From Bacillus_P idriensis_A (GTDB lineage Bacteria > Bacillota > Bacilli > Bacillales > Bacillaceae), in contig NZ_JBCMYF010000012.1 in the NCBI RefSeq assembly GCF_050483325.1, forward strand, positions 175,547-239,546: DNA of 64,000 nucleotides, written 5' to 3'. Shown piece by piece: positions 51,792 through 60,796 of this stretch (positions are counted from its first letter, which is position 1; the number at the start of each line of letters is the position of its first letter). The position numbers were made by a program, and so were the translations under genes. The notes under the pieces are model-generated. The model saw only the letters and a program-made list of their open reading frames with translations. It searched no databases and was not told the DNA's origin.

Positions 51792-54700
51792 TTATTCAGT
51801 TGATACAGACGGATCTGCCTGCTCTTTAACAGGGACCAGCTGAATAAAGTTATTTGTTAAATCCTGCAAAAGAGGTTTTAATTCTTCTGCTTCTTCATTC
51901 TGACCATGTCGCTCGAGCGCTTCGATGTATGTTGTAAGCAATTCTGATACATCACTCTGGCCTTTTGAATTTAATGATGAAATTTCGATTTTAGCGCCTT
52001 TTGCAATTCGGCGTTCTAAAGCCTGCTTTGTTAATCCAACCTCAGGCTGATGTCTGACATATACAACCCCGCCGGTCATTCCTGCGCAAATCCATGGGCC
52101 TGGATCTCCAAGGACGAGTCCTCTGCCGTTTGTCATGTATTCAAACGCGAATCCTTTAATATTGGCGTTTACCCCAATATTGCCCTTTTCATTTGCAGGA
52201 ATTGGCTTATCAATCTTGCCGCCGATGATCATATCGGCACCTGAGAGGCGGATTCCTGCGCGTGCATCTGCATTTCCCTGTACTAACAGCAGACCGCTTT
52301 GCGCGCCATATCCGAATCCTTTACCGACAGACCCGTTGTAGAATTTACCGTCAGTTCCTTTTGATTTGAATACTTGAATGGTTCCTCCGAATGACGTTTT
52401 TCCGGTGCCGTCTTGTGCTCCGCCTTCAACACGGATATGAATGCCGCTTGAATTGTAGGCGCCAAGACCGTTACCTGGAATTGAACCTTCCTTATAGTAA
52501 AGCTCAACGTCATCGAGTTTCTTGTATGAGCCATCGAGACGGCCGCGCACTCTGTGACAGGAAACCCGGCTGCCCAGGATTCGCTGTTCAGAAGTGACAC
52601 TGCTGAATTCTCTTGAATCATGAAGTTCATTGTCATCATAATCCAAATACTCTGCTCCAGCAGCAACAGCGAGACGTTTGCTTTCTATGCTTGCAGCAAC
52701 CTCTTTATGAGATAGATTCTGAATATCCAATGTTTCAAGCAAGAGGGACAGATCCATTTCTTCTTTGCCGCGTGTTTGTTCAAGCAAGTCAGATCTTCCG
52801 ACAAGATCCTGCAGGTTTGTAAATCCAAGTGAAGCAGTTAAGGCCTGAAGTTCTGAACCGAATGCGCTGAACATATTAACAAGGCCCTGCACAGCCGGAT
52901 CGTATTTTCTTGGAACAAAGCGTCTTAAGCCATGCTCTTTTGCCTGTGCTTCTGATTCAATTTGAGTGGCGATACCAACATGGCATGTATCTAAATGACA
53001 GCCGCGGCATGTTGTACAGCCGATGGCAATCATCGATAATGTTCCAAACCCGACGCGGTTCGCTCCAAGCAGAACGACTTTCATCACGTCGAGTGCACTT
53101 TTTATTCCGCCGTCTGCCCAAAGCTCTACTTTTTCACGAAGTCCGGCTTCAAGCAATGCGTTATGTGCTGCTTTTACACCGATTTCAACTGGGAGCCCAA
53201 CATGCTGAAGGGCATGGATGCGGGCTGCACCAGTACCGCCGTCAAACCCGCTCAGCGTGATGATGTCCGCTCCGGCTTTTGCAATTCCGACTGCAATCGT
53301 TCCAATGTTTGGAACAACTGGCACTTTAACAGAAACCTTTGCCTGATCATTCGCTGTTTTCAGTTCAGATATCATTTGCGCCAAATCCTCAATCGAATAA
53401 ATATCGTGGTTATTTGACGGCGAGATGAGATCTGAGCCGATTGTGGCATTTCTGGACTCGGCGATTTTCGCTGTTACTTTTGAACCCGGCAAGTGACCGC
53501 CTTCACCAGGCTTCGCTCCCTGGCCGATTTTAATTTCGAGCAGGTTGGATGAGTTAAGCAGTTCTGCATTGACTCCGAATCTTCCTGATGCGATTTGCTG
53601 TCCTCGTGTGCGCGGATATTTGCCGAGCATATCTTTAATTTCTCCGCCTTCGCCATTTAGGCTGACCATATTTAATTGTTCAGCAGCTTCAGCGTATGCA
53701 CGGAATGCTACTTCATTTTGTGAACCAAAAGACATAGAAGCGATCACAAATGGAAGACTGTGCTCACCGACTCCGATATTTACTTTTTCTTTTGGCACGG
53801 CAGATTTAGCCGTTTTTAAATCAGTTAAATGACGAATGGTAATTGGGTTGCTTTCTTCTTGCTCTGTCAATTTTTCACGGTAGCCGTCATAGCTGCCCGT
53901 TTTTGCCACATCGCCGATTGCTTTCCAGATTCTCGGGAAGATGTGGAACGTCTTGCTCGGGCGGGCTTTTTCATTTTCAAAGTCCTGGCTGCGTTCAAGT
54001 GCATCTGCTTTCAGGCTTTCAAAGTTAAATTTAAGAGAACTGGAGCCTAAGAAGTTTACAATGTTAAGCTCTTTCTCGATTTCTTCATTTAATCCGATAG
54101 CAGAGAAGAGTCGTCCGTATCCTCTAAGCTCATGAATGCCGATTGTAGAAATGACCTTCTCAAGTCCTTTGTTTAATGAGTCATATAAGTTAACAGCGGG
54201 TTTTGCCGATTCTTCCTCTGCAACAGTTGCAAAAAGAATATACGGGCTGATTAGGTTTGCTCCAAGCCCATATGCAATCATAATGTCATGCAGGGATCTG
54301 ATGGCCCCTGTTCGCAGGACGATTGAACAGTTTCTCCGCAGGCTTTCTTTAACCAATGCCTGATCAATGACGGAAGTAATCAAGTGCGGATCAATCCACA
54401 GCTTCCCATTTTGGTGGGCTTCCTGATCGTCAAGCACAAGTAATACAGCTCCATCCTCTACAGCTTGAATGGCTTCAAGCTTCAGACGGTCAAGAGCGTC
54501 CGTCAGGCTTTCACTCTCAGAGAAGACAGCGGATAAAACATGCAGCTGTTTTTCCTTTGAGAATGTATCGATAACTTCTTCATAAGGCAGCTGATCAATC
54601 TGTTCAGATGCCATGATGCCAAGCTTGCCTTCAAGCAATAAAGGTGATGGCAGCTCAATCATTGCTGTTTTTTCATGCTGCTCTGTCAGTGAAGGACGTT

Positions 54701-56309
54701 TCCCGATCACTGAGCGTATGGAGAAATGCTCTGACTCACGGTCGCGGTCAATTGCCGGATTGGTAACAACTGCAACACTTTCTTTAATGAAATCAGCAAT
54801 GTTTTTACGATCCGGATGGATTGCCGCAAGCGGACCATCATGGCCGAGTGAGCGAATAGGCTCTGCTCCTTTTTCAGCCATTTGTTCAAGCAGCTGAATA
54901 TGTTCGCGGTCCCAGCCGAATGCAGCGTAATGACCATTGTGAACTTTGAAGATAGGAGATGCTGAACATTTGCCTTTGCTGACAGGATGGGCCAGTCGTT
55001 TGCGGTAGCCGCTGATATCTGTTCTGTCTGAAAATCTTTTATAGACTTCCTCCTGAAGAGAAGGGTACTCAAACAGTTCAATCTCATCCTTGTTCCATTT
55101 AAGGCCAAGCTTTTCGCCGGGTCCAAGCGGCTTAGGATCGCCGGCATAAAGAGAAGTTGGAATGATTCCCGGTTCAGACGCAAATATATAGGAAGTTTCT
55201 GATTCTACCTTCCATAGCGGCCGAAGTCCAAGAGCATCTACACTGAAAACTGCTTCATCTCCAAATCTCGAAATGATGCCTGCCGGACCCTGGGCAAAAT
55301 GGCCCCAAGCTTCACGGATATATGTGTATAGGTCCTGAAGATGATCAGGATATGCTTTAATTTCATTAACAATTGGAGGGAAAAGAACATCCAGTGCTTC
55401 AAACAGGCTGTATCCGTCTCTCGCCACCAATGTTTCAATCGTTCTGTTCAAATCTTGAGAATCACTTCCGCCGTCAGTAAGCGGAACATTCATCATTCTT
55501 GCTTCGTCGCGAAGCTTTGCAATGGTATTGATTTCACCGTTATGGCCTAACAGGCTAAATGGCTGCACACGAAAAAAAGTAGATAATGTATTAGTAGAAT
55601 ACCTGTTATGTCCGAGAGTCATCGTAGATGCTGCAAGCGGATTTGCAAGATCATGATAAAACTTCGGAAGAACATCTCCAGCACCCATAACTTTATAAAC
55701 AGCAGCATGCTGACTGAGTGATGCGACATGAACATGGAGGTTTTTCTCAATCTGAATCGTCAGCTCAAAAAGATCCTTATTAAGAGAATCATGTTTTTCA
55801 GCTGGAATCATGGCAAATTGCCAAAAGAGAGGTTCTTCTTGCAGGGCGATGGGTCCTAATGCAGATGAAGTTGTAACTTTGTCTGTTTCGAAAACAAGTT
55901 CGAAATTCTTTTCGGATAGAAGGCTTCTAATTTCTTTTTTTAGTTTATCAGGATTTTCATTTTTAGATAAAAAGAGGTGTCCGACGATAAAATCGCCTCG
56001 TTCGGCTAATTGCTGATCAGCCTTTGCATCAGCAAGCTTCTGCTTCCACAGAGCTCTTGGAATATCAATATGAATGCCGACACCGTCTCCTTCGCCGTTA
56101 ATAAACCCGGCGCGGTGATTCATCGTAATCAATGCATTTATACATAAATCAATGTTTTCTTTTGTCGGCACGTTCCTTTTTTCGATGACTGATACGATGC
56201 CGCAAGCGTCATGCTCTGCGTTGTAATATTCCTTAAACTTACTTGGGCTCCAATTTTCTTTCATAAAAGCGGCTTGAAAGGGGAATGTGTTCCCGCTTAT
56301 AGCCTTCAC
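51792..56309 (-). CDS. gltA: Glutamate synthase large subunit
   Basis: A protein of about 1500 residues that makes two glutamates from glutamine and 2-oxoglutarate. Domains in order: class II amidotransferase with the N-terminal Cys released at EHDACGI (residue 36 from the GTG); the central domain; the FMN-binding synthase domain (PGEGGHLPGSKVTAKIA, TLSGFDGGTGAARIHAL); the 3Fe-4S motif CTTCRGCHLDTC near 1098; and the GXGXG beta-helix domain. No small-subunit gene is adjacent. The start is uncertain: GTG 56309 is on top of the GGGAGG site, ATG 56264 has none, and the best-spaced codon is an ATA at 56300. A TnrA box lies 47 bp upstream. Confidence 0.93.
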   Translation of the reverse strand: MKAISGNTFPFQAAFMKENWSPSKFKEYYNAEHDACGIVSVIEKRNVPTKENIDLCINALITMNHRAGFINGEGDGVGIHIDIPRALWKQKLADAKADQQLAERGDFIVGHLFLSKNENPDKLKKEIRSLLSEKNFELVFETDKVTTSSALGPIALQEEPLFWQFAMIPAEKHDSLNKDLFELTIQIEKNLHVHVASLSQHAAVYKVMGAGDVLPKFYHDLANPLAASTMTLGHNRYSTNTLSTFFRVQPFSLLGHNGEINTIAKLRDEARMMNVPLTDGGSDSQDLNRTIETLVARDGYSLFEALDVLFPPIVNEIKAYPDHLQDLYTYIREAWGHFAQGPAGIISRFGDEAVFSVDALGLRPLWKVESETSYIFASEPGIIPTSLYAGDPKPLGPGEKLGLKWNKDEIELFEYPSLQEEVYKRFSDRTDISGYRKRLAHPVSKGKCSASPIFKVHNGHYAAFGWDREHIQLLEQMAEKGAEPIRSLGHDGPLAAIHPDRKNIADFIKESVAVVTNPAIDRDRESEHFSIRSVIGKRPSLTEQHEKTAMIELPSPLLLEGKLGIMASEQIDQLPYEEVIDTFSKEKQLHVLSAVFSESESLTDALDRLKLEAIQAVEDGAVLLVLDDQEAHQNGKLWIDPHLITSVIDQALVKESLRRNCSIVLRTGAIRSLHDIMIAYGLGANLISPYILFATVAEEESAKPAVNLYDSLNKGLEKVISTIGIHELRGYGRLFSAIGLNEEIEKELNIVNFLGSSSLKFNFESLKADALERSQDFENEKARPSKTFHIFPRIWKAIGDVAKTGSYDGYREKLTEQEESNPITIRHLTDLKTAKSAVPKEKVNIGVGEHSLPFVIASMSFGSQNEVAFRAYAEAAEQLNMVSLNGEGGEIKDMLGKYPRTRGQQIASGRFGVNAELLNSSNLLEIKIGQGAKPGEGGHLPGSKVTAKIAESRNATIGSDLISPSNNHDIYSIEDLAQMISELKTANDQAKVSVKVPVVPNIGTIAVGIAKAGADIITLSGFDGGTGAARIHALQHVGLPVEIGVKAAHNALLEAGLREKVELWADGGIKSALDVMKVVLLGANRVGFGTLSMIAIGCTTCRGCHLDTCHVGIATQIESEAQAKEHGLRRFVPRKYDPAVQGLVNMFSAFGSELQALTASLGFTNLQDLVGRSDLLEQTRGKEEMDLSLLLETLDIQNLSHKEVAASIESKRLAVAAGAEYLDYDDNELHDSREFSSVTSEQRILGSRVSCHRVRGRLDGSYKKLDDVELYYKEGSIPGNGLGAYNSSGIHIRVEGGAQDGTGKTSFGGTIQVFKSKGTDGKFYNGSVGKGFGYGAQSGLLLVQGNADARAGIRLSGADMIIGGKIDKPIPANEKGNIGVNANIKGFAFEYMTNGRGLVLGDPGPWICAGMTGGVVYVRHQPEVGLTKQALERRIAKGAKIEISSLNSKGQSDVSELLTTYIEALERHGQNEEAEELKPLLQDLTNNFIQLVPVKEQADPSVSTE

Positions 56310-56355
56310 CTCCCGATAAAATATGAATCTATCATTTAAAAACTATAGATTGCTT

Positions 56356-56372
56356 TGTGAGATTTAATAACA
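56356..56372 (-). promoter_or_regulatory. TnrA box in the glutamate synthase leader
   Basis: TGTGAGATTTAATAACA fits TGTNA-N7-TNACA exactly. It lies about 17-33 bases downstream of the predicted transcription start, where binding would block transcription. TnrA represses gltAB in B. subtilis, so position and role agree. Confidence 0.75.
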
Positions 56373-56395
56373 AAATTTTCAGAAATGTAATACTT

Positions 56396-56424
56396 ATCAT
56401 ATCATTTAGATTGAGAAAATTCAA
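56396..56424 (-). promoter_or_regulatory. Glutamate synthase promoter
   Basis: On the minus strand TTGAAT (56424-56419) and TATGAT (56401-56396) are separated by exactly 17 bp, a good sigma-A promoter with a start near 56389. Confidence 0.65.
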
Positions 56425-56502
56425 TTATTTATGCATGATTTTGGGGGAGGCATACAAGTTTGAAAAGTTTTAATATTCTTAAAACCATATACAACGCTTA
56501 AA

Positions 56503-56516
56503 TGGAAGCGTTTACA
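56503..56516. promoter_or_regulatory. Possible CcpA cre site
   Basis: TGGAAGCGTTTACA matches the cre consensus TGWAANCGNTNWCA with one mismatch. It lies about 115 bp before the glutamate synthase start and may equally be chance. Confidence 0.4.
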
Positions 56517-56533
56517 ACATTTTTTAAAATAAT

Positions 56534-56561
56534 AAAAAAACAGGGACTAAAATCCCTGTTT
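56534..56561 (-). terminator. Terminator of gsaB
   Basis: Perfect 9-bp stem AAACAGGGA / TCCCTGTTT followed on the minus strand by a T run. Confidence 0.85.
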
Positions 56562-56576
56562 GAATAAAATGTATAT

Positions 56577-57872
56577 TTATACATTCTGTAATTGTTGGAA
56601 TGAACGTTCGACTGCAAGCAATGTATCCTTGATATCTTCTTCAGTATGAGCTGTAGTCAGGAACCACGCCTCGTATTTGGACGGAGCAAGGTTAATCCCT
56701 TCATGAAGCATCAGCTTGAAGAATTTGGCGAACATTTCGCCGTCGGTTCTTTCTGCCTGCTCATAATTGACAACCTTCTCTGTCGTGAAGTAAATGGTCA
56801 AAGCGCCTTTTAAGCGGTTCATTGTAATTGGAATCTGGTAAGTTTCAGCATGTTTTTGAATGCCTTCTTCAAGCATTTGTCCAAGTTTATCAAGGTTTTC
56901 ATATACACCTTTTTCCTGCAGGACTTCAAGACAGGCAATGCCTGATAATATCGAAGCGGGATTGCCGGCCATTGTACCGGCTTGGTAAGCAGGACCAAGA
57001 GGTGCAACTTGTTCCATGATTTCTTTTTTGCCGCCATATGCACCGATTGGCAGACCGCCGCCAATGATTTTGCCGAGAGCAGTCAAGTCAGGTGTGACAC
57101 CAAGCATGTCCTGTGCTCCTCCGTACATAAAGCGGAAGGCTGTGATGACTTCATCATATATGACAAGAGCACCGGCATTATGAGTAAGCTCATTAACTGC
57201 TTCTAAAAATCCTGGATAAGGTTCAACGATTCCGAAGTTTCCTACGATGGGTTCAACTAGAACAGCTGCAATTTCATTTCCCCATTTTTCAAGTGCTTCT
57301 TTAAATGGTTCAATATCATTGAAAGGAACCGTGATCACTTCTTTTGCAATGCTTTTTGGAACCCCTGCAGAATCAGGTGTGCCAAGAGTGGAAGGTCCGG
57401 AGCCTGCAGCAACAAGCACAAGGTCAGAGTGCCCGTGATAGCAGCCTGCAAATTTAATGATTTTGTCCCGTCCTGTATATGCCCGTGCAACACGAATTGT
57501 TGTCATGACGGCTTCCGTTCCCGAATTGACAAAACGGACCTTGTCCATTCCGGGCATAGCCTCTTTCAGCATTTTGGCGAACTTCACCTCATGTGGAGTC
57601 GGGGTGCCGTAGAGTACGCCATCTTCTGCCGCTTTTTGAATAGCTTTTGTAATGTGAGGGTGAGCATGTCCTGTAATGATTGGTCCGTATGCTGCGAGGT
57701 AATCAATGTATTTATTGCCGTCAACATCCCAGAAATAAGCTCCTTTTGCTCGTTCCATTACGACTGGTGATCCGCCGCCGACTGCTTTATAAGAACGGGA
57801 AGGGCTATTAACCCCTCCGACAATATGCTGCAACGCTTCTTCGTGAAGCTCTTCAGATTTAGTGAATTTCAT
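56577..57872 (-). CDS. gsaB: Glutamate-1-semialdehyde 2,1-aminomutase GsaB
   Basis: A 431-residue PLP enzyme that converts glutamate-1-semialdehyde to 5-aminolevulinate for haem. Motifs: GGVNSPSRSYKAVGG at the N-terminus, FVNSGTEAVMTTIRVARA, YHGHSD, IYDEVITAFR and the PLP lysine in LTALGKIIGGGLPIGAYGG. It is the second Bacillus copy (GsaB, next to bcp and perR) rather than HemL of the hem operon, by position. I chose the ATG at 57872 after AGGAGGAAGAC; an upstream frame would add 25 unlikely residues. Confidence 0.9.
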   Translation of the reverse strand: MKFTKSEELHEEALQHIVGGVNSPSRSYKAVGGGSPVVMERAKGAYFWDVDGNKYIDYLAAYGPIITGHAHPHITKAIQKAAEDGVLYGTPTPHEVKFAKMLKEAMPGMDKVRFVNSGTEAVMTTIRVARAYTGRDKIIKFAGCYHGHSDLVLVAAGSGPSTLGTPDSAGVPKSIAKEVITVPFNDIEPFKEALEKWGNEIAAVLVEPIVGNFGIVEPYPGFLEAVNELTHNAGALVIYDEVITAFRFMYGGAQDMLGVTPDLTALGKIIGGGLPIGAYGGKKEIMEQVAPLGPAYQAGTMAGNPASILSGIACLEVLQEKGVYENLDKLGQMLEEGIQKHAETYQIPITMNRLKGALTIYFTTEKVVNYEQAERTDGEMFAKFFKLMLHEGINLAPSKYEAWFLTTAHTEEDIKDTLLAVERSFQQLQNV

Positions 57873-58002
57873 GTCTTCCTCCTGAAAAAAAGTTCTAAAG
57901 TCTATTCTAGCATGTTTAAAAAGGATGAAAAACTTTTGCGCATTCATTTAGTATTATAGAATGAAAATAGTGATTCTCTAAGTAAAGGAAGGACGCTGAG
58001 CA

Positions 58003-58791
58003 GTGCTTAAAAAATACCTGATTCTTCTTATTAGTATAGTTGTCTTGACTTCATGCGTCCCTAAGCAGGACGGATCTGAACAGAAAACCGTCTTGCTCGT
58101 ATCGGCTGCAGTGAGTTTAAAAGATTCATTGAATGAAATAAAAAAACAATTTGAAGAAGAGAACCCTTCTATTGAAGTGCGCTATAACTTCAGTTCAACT
58201 GGCGCTCTGCAGCGTCAAATTGAACAGGGGGCTCCTGTAGATGTTTTTTTCTCCGCTTCAAAAGCTCTTTTTGAACAGCTTAATGCAAAAGGGCTGATCA
58301 ACCAATCCCTGCAAATGGATTATTTGGGAAATAGCTTAGTGCTTATTACAAATAAAGAGAATGAAGCATTAAAGATGGAGGATCTTGCATCTGAAGACTT
58401 TGGAAAATTAGCAATAGGCACACCGGAAACAGTTCCTGCAGGCAAATATGCGAAAGAAGCTCTTGTGCATGATGATTTGTGGGAAAGCAATAAAAAAAGA
58501 ATGGTATTTGCTAAAGATGTGCGGCAAGTGCTCTCCTATGTTGAAACAGGCAATGTTCATGCAGGAATTGTCTACAAGACAGATGCCATGACTTCGAAAA
58601 AGGTGAATCAGACCCCAATAGAACCGGCCAAATATGAAAGTATTATTTATCCAGCCGGCGTTTTGAATGAAACGGAACACGAAAATGAAGCAAAAGCTTT
58701 CTTTTTCTTTCTGCAGCAAGAACAATCGATAGAAGTATTTGAACAGCAGGGGTTTGAAGTGTTGCATAAAGGTGACCGCGATGTGGATTGA
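58003..58791 (+). CDS. modA: Molybdate ABC transporter substrate-binding lipoprotein ModA
   Basis: A 262-residue binding protein with a lipoprotein signal (lipobox LTSC near 18). The ModA signature runs through VSAAVSLKDSLNEIKKQFEE, YNFSSTGALQRQIEQGAPVD and VFFSASKALFEQL, then IGTPETVPAGKYAKEAL and VETGNVHAGIVYKTDA. It should capture molybdate outside the cell, which the nitrate reductase NasC needs as cofactor. The start is GTG after AAGGAAGG. It overlaps modB by 11 bp. Confidence 0.9.
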   Translation: MLKKYLILLISIVVLTSCVPKQDGSEQKTVLLVSAAVSLKDSLNEIKKQFEEENPSIEVRYNFSSTGALQRQIEQGAPVDVFFSASKALFEQLNAKGLINQSLQMDYLGNSLVLITNKENEALKMEDLASEDFGKLAIGTPETVPAGKYAKEALVHDDLWESNKKRMVFAKDVRQVLSYVETGNVHAGIVYKTDAMTSKKVNQTPIEPAKYESIIYPAGVLNETEHENEAKAFFFFLQQEQSIEVFEQQGFEVLHKGDRDVD

Positions 58792-59437
58792 ATTCAGTCA
58801 GCCTATTGCGCTTTCCCTTCAGGTTGCGGTTATCTCCAGTCTAATCGTCATAATTAGCGGGACTTTTATTGGGAGAATCATGGCAAGAACCTCTTTTAAA
58901 GGAAAAACAGTGATTGAGACATTTCTCATGCTGCCGCTTGTCCTTCCGCCTACCGTTGTTGGATTTCTGCTGATTGTGATTTTTGGAATGAACAGCCCGG
59001 TAGGACAAGTTATTGAGAGCATTTCAGGCTTTCCGGTCATTTTCACTTGGTGGGCAGCAGTTATTGCTGCATGTGTTGTTTCTTTTCCGCTGATGTATCA
59101 GGCTGCAAAGCTTGGATTTCAAATGATTGATCGTGAAATTGAGGATGCCTCAAAGGTGGACGGTGCTGATGATCGGCAAGTTCTGTGGTATGTTTCGATT
59201 CCGCTTGCAATTCCGTCGCTTGTCACGGGGGCGGTTCTTGCATTTACAAGAGCCCTCGGTGAGTTTGGGGCAAGTCTGATGTTTGCCGGTAATATACCGG
59301 GGCAGACTCAGACGGCTGCAACGGCTATCTATGTAGCGATTGATTCAGGAGATATGACGATGGCCTGGCTTTGGGCGGGAGCGCTCGTGCTGCTTTCATT
59401 CAGTCTTTTACTCGCAGTCCAGCTTATAAGAAAATAG
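58781..59437 (+). CDS. modB: Molybdate ABC transporter permease ModB
   Basis: A 218-residue permease with five helices and the ModB pattern LMLPLVLPPTVVGFLLIVIF, FPLMYQAAKLGFQMIDREIE, DASKVDGAD (EAA loop) and TRALGEFGASLMFAGNIPGQ. I chose the ATG at 58781, preceded by AAAGGTGACCGCG; the longer frame starts inside modA. No modC ATPase gene follows, as in the B. subtilis yvgL-yvgM pair, so the ATPase must come from elsewhere. Confidence 0.88.
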   Translation: MWIEFSQPIALSLQVAVISSLIVIISGTFIGRIMARTSFKGKTVIETFLMLPLVLPPTVVGFLLIVIFGMNSPVGQVIESISGFPVIFTWWAAVIAACVVSFPLMYQAAKLGFQMIDREIEDASKVDGADDRQVLWYVSIPLAIPSLVTGAVLAFTRALGEFGASLMFAGNIPGQTQTAATAIYVAIDSGDMTMAWLWAGALVLLSFSLLLAVQLIRK

Positions 59438-59530
59438 ATGCGGTGAAAATTTCAAGACTGGCCGAATAATAAAAACCTTCTTGTATATATTGTACCATTA
59501 CGTGTTTTGGACATGGGGTGCTGCATATAT

Positions 59531-59935
59531 ATGGGAGGGTTATTTGCTTTAGCTGTATCGCTGTGTTTGCTGATGAGCTTTAATATCTTCATCCGCACAT
59601 TTAAGGAACGGAATTTTCTTTCTATAGATACCCTGTTAATTGTCATCTTCTTATATCTTTCCATTTTGATTGGATTCAGTATGATTTTCTTGATTTTGGA
59701 CTCCAGCGGGTATGAGGTGCTTGTTGATAATGGAGTTATTATGGAAGGAAGCTATCTTGAGCGTTTGCATACTTGCCTGTATTTCAGCGCCGTTACTCTT
59801 TTTTCATTGGGGTATGGGGATGTGATTCCGATTGGGTTTGGCAGACTGCTTGCTGTTCTTGAGGCTCTTATCGGGTATGTCCTGCCTGCCGTTTTTGTTG
59901 CAAGAACCGTATGGGGGCTTGAAAAAGGGACATAA
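59531..59935 (+). CDS. Small two-helix potassium-channel-like protein
   Basis: A 134-residue membrane protein with three or four hydrophobic segments and a pore loop TLFSLGYGDVIPIG, whose GYGD is the potassium selectivity filter. No cytoplasmic regulatory domain follows, so it is a minimal channel. ATG 59531 has GGGGTG ten bases upstream; earlier in-frame starts (TTG 59507, ATG 59513) lack a site. It follows modB by about 90 bp. Confidence 0.75.
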   Translation: MGGLFALAVSLCLLMSFNIFIRTFKERNFLSIDTLLIVIFLYLSILIGFSMIFLILDSSGYEVLVDNGVIMEGSYLERLHTCLYFSAVTLFSLGYGDVIPIGFGRLLAVLEALIGYVLPAVFVARTVWGLEKGT

Positions 59936-59998
59936 GTTGTATCATTCTTTGGAATTGGGTAGTCTTAAATTAAACCAATTTTTACGGAGGCTGATATA

Positions 59999-60469
59999 AT
60001 GGCAACTCAAATCGGACAAACCGCACCAGATTTTGAACTGACTGCTGATAACGGAGAAAAAGTAAAGCTTTCAGAGTTTAAAGGTAATCATGTCATTCTT
60101 TATTTTTACCCAAAAGATATGACTCCAGGCTGCACAACTCAGGCATGTGACTTCAGGGATCAGCACAAAAGCTTTGAGGAGCTTGATGCTGTCATCCTTG
60201 GAGTCAGTACAGATGCACAAAGCAGGCATGAAAAATTCAAAGCCAAGTATGATCTTCCTTTTCTTTTATTGGTTGATGAAGATCATGAAGCTGCTGAGAA
60301 ATACGGAGTATGGAAGCTGAAGAAAAACTTTGGAAAAGAATATATGGGGATTGAACGTTCTACGTTCCTGATCAATAAGGACGGCGAGCTTGTCAAAGAG
60401 TGGCGCAAAGTAAAAGTGAAAGGGCATGTTGAAGAAGCGCTTCAATATTTGAAAGAAAACATTTCATAA
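59999..60469 (+). CDS. bcp: Thioredoxin-dependent peroxiredoxin Bcp (YgaF)
   Basis: A 156-residue peroxiredoxin of the BCP/PrxQ group that reduces hydroperoxides. The peroxidatic Cys is in DMTPGCTTQAC and the second Cys five residues on is the usual resolving partner. Other signatures are YFYPKDMTPG and FLINKDGELVKEWRKVKVKG. ACGGAGGC precedes the ATG. Between gsaB and perR, as in B. subtilis, though other genes are inserted here. Confidence 0.92.
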   Translation: MATQIGQTAPDFELTADNGEKVKLSEFKGNHVILYFYPKDMTPGCTTQACDFRDQHKSFEELDAVILGVSTDAQSRHEKFKAKYDLPFLLLVDEDHEAAEKYGVWKLKKNFGKEYMGIERSTFLINKDGELVKEWRKVKVKGHVEEALQYLKENIS

Positions 60470-60570
60470 TTGGCCTTTTTTTAAGGAACTGAGTTAAACG
60501 TCCAGACAAAAATCATAACCCGGAGTATGTTGTAAAGAAGGCATAACCTCCTCATTCGTTAGCGCAATTA

Positions 60571-60603
60571 AGTGCAGGAACTATAGTTCCTGCACTCTTT
60601 TTA
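60571..60603 (+). terminator. Terminator after bcp
   Basis: Near-perfect palindrome AGTGCAGGAA-CTATAG-TTCCTGCACT followed by CTTTTTATT, about 100 bp after the bcp stop. Confidence 0.8.
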
Positions 60604-60610
60604 TTATTTA

Positions 60611-60758
60611 AGAAAGTATAAAATTTTGCGCTTCGATGTCGAGCGCAATCGCTCAGGCTCCTCGGCCAGAACGGATCCGCAAGTATTGGCAAAAAGCGCC
60701 TTTTCTGTCGGATCCTTATCTGCCATGCCTGCGCTAAACGGGCGCTTGCGCTTTTCTT
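60611..60758. repeat. Dispersed structured repeat, copy F
   Basis: Same family as 26539-26690. The outer arms are changed together (GAGCGC and CAGGC on the left, GCCTGCGCT on the right). The inner hairpin is of the copy D type (GGATCCGCAAGTATTGGC with GCGCCTTTTCTGTCGGATCC). Confidence 0.75.
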
Positions 60759-60796
60759 ATTAATGGTAAAATAAAAGGAAAAAGGGGAAATTGGTT

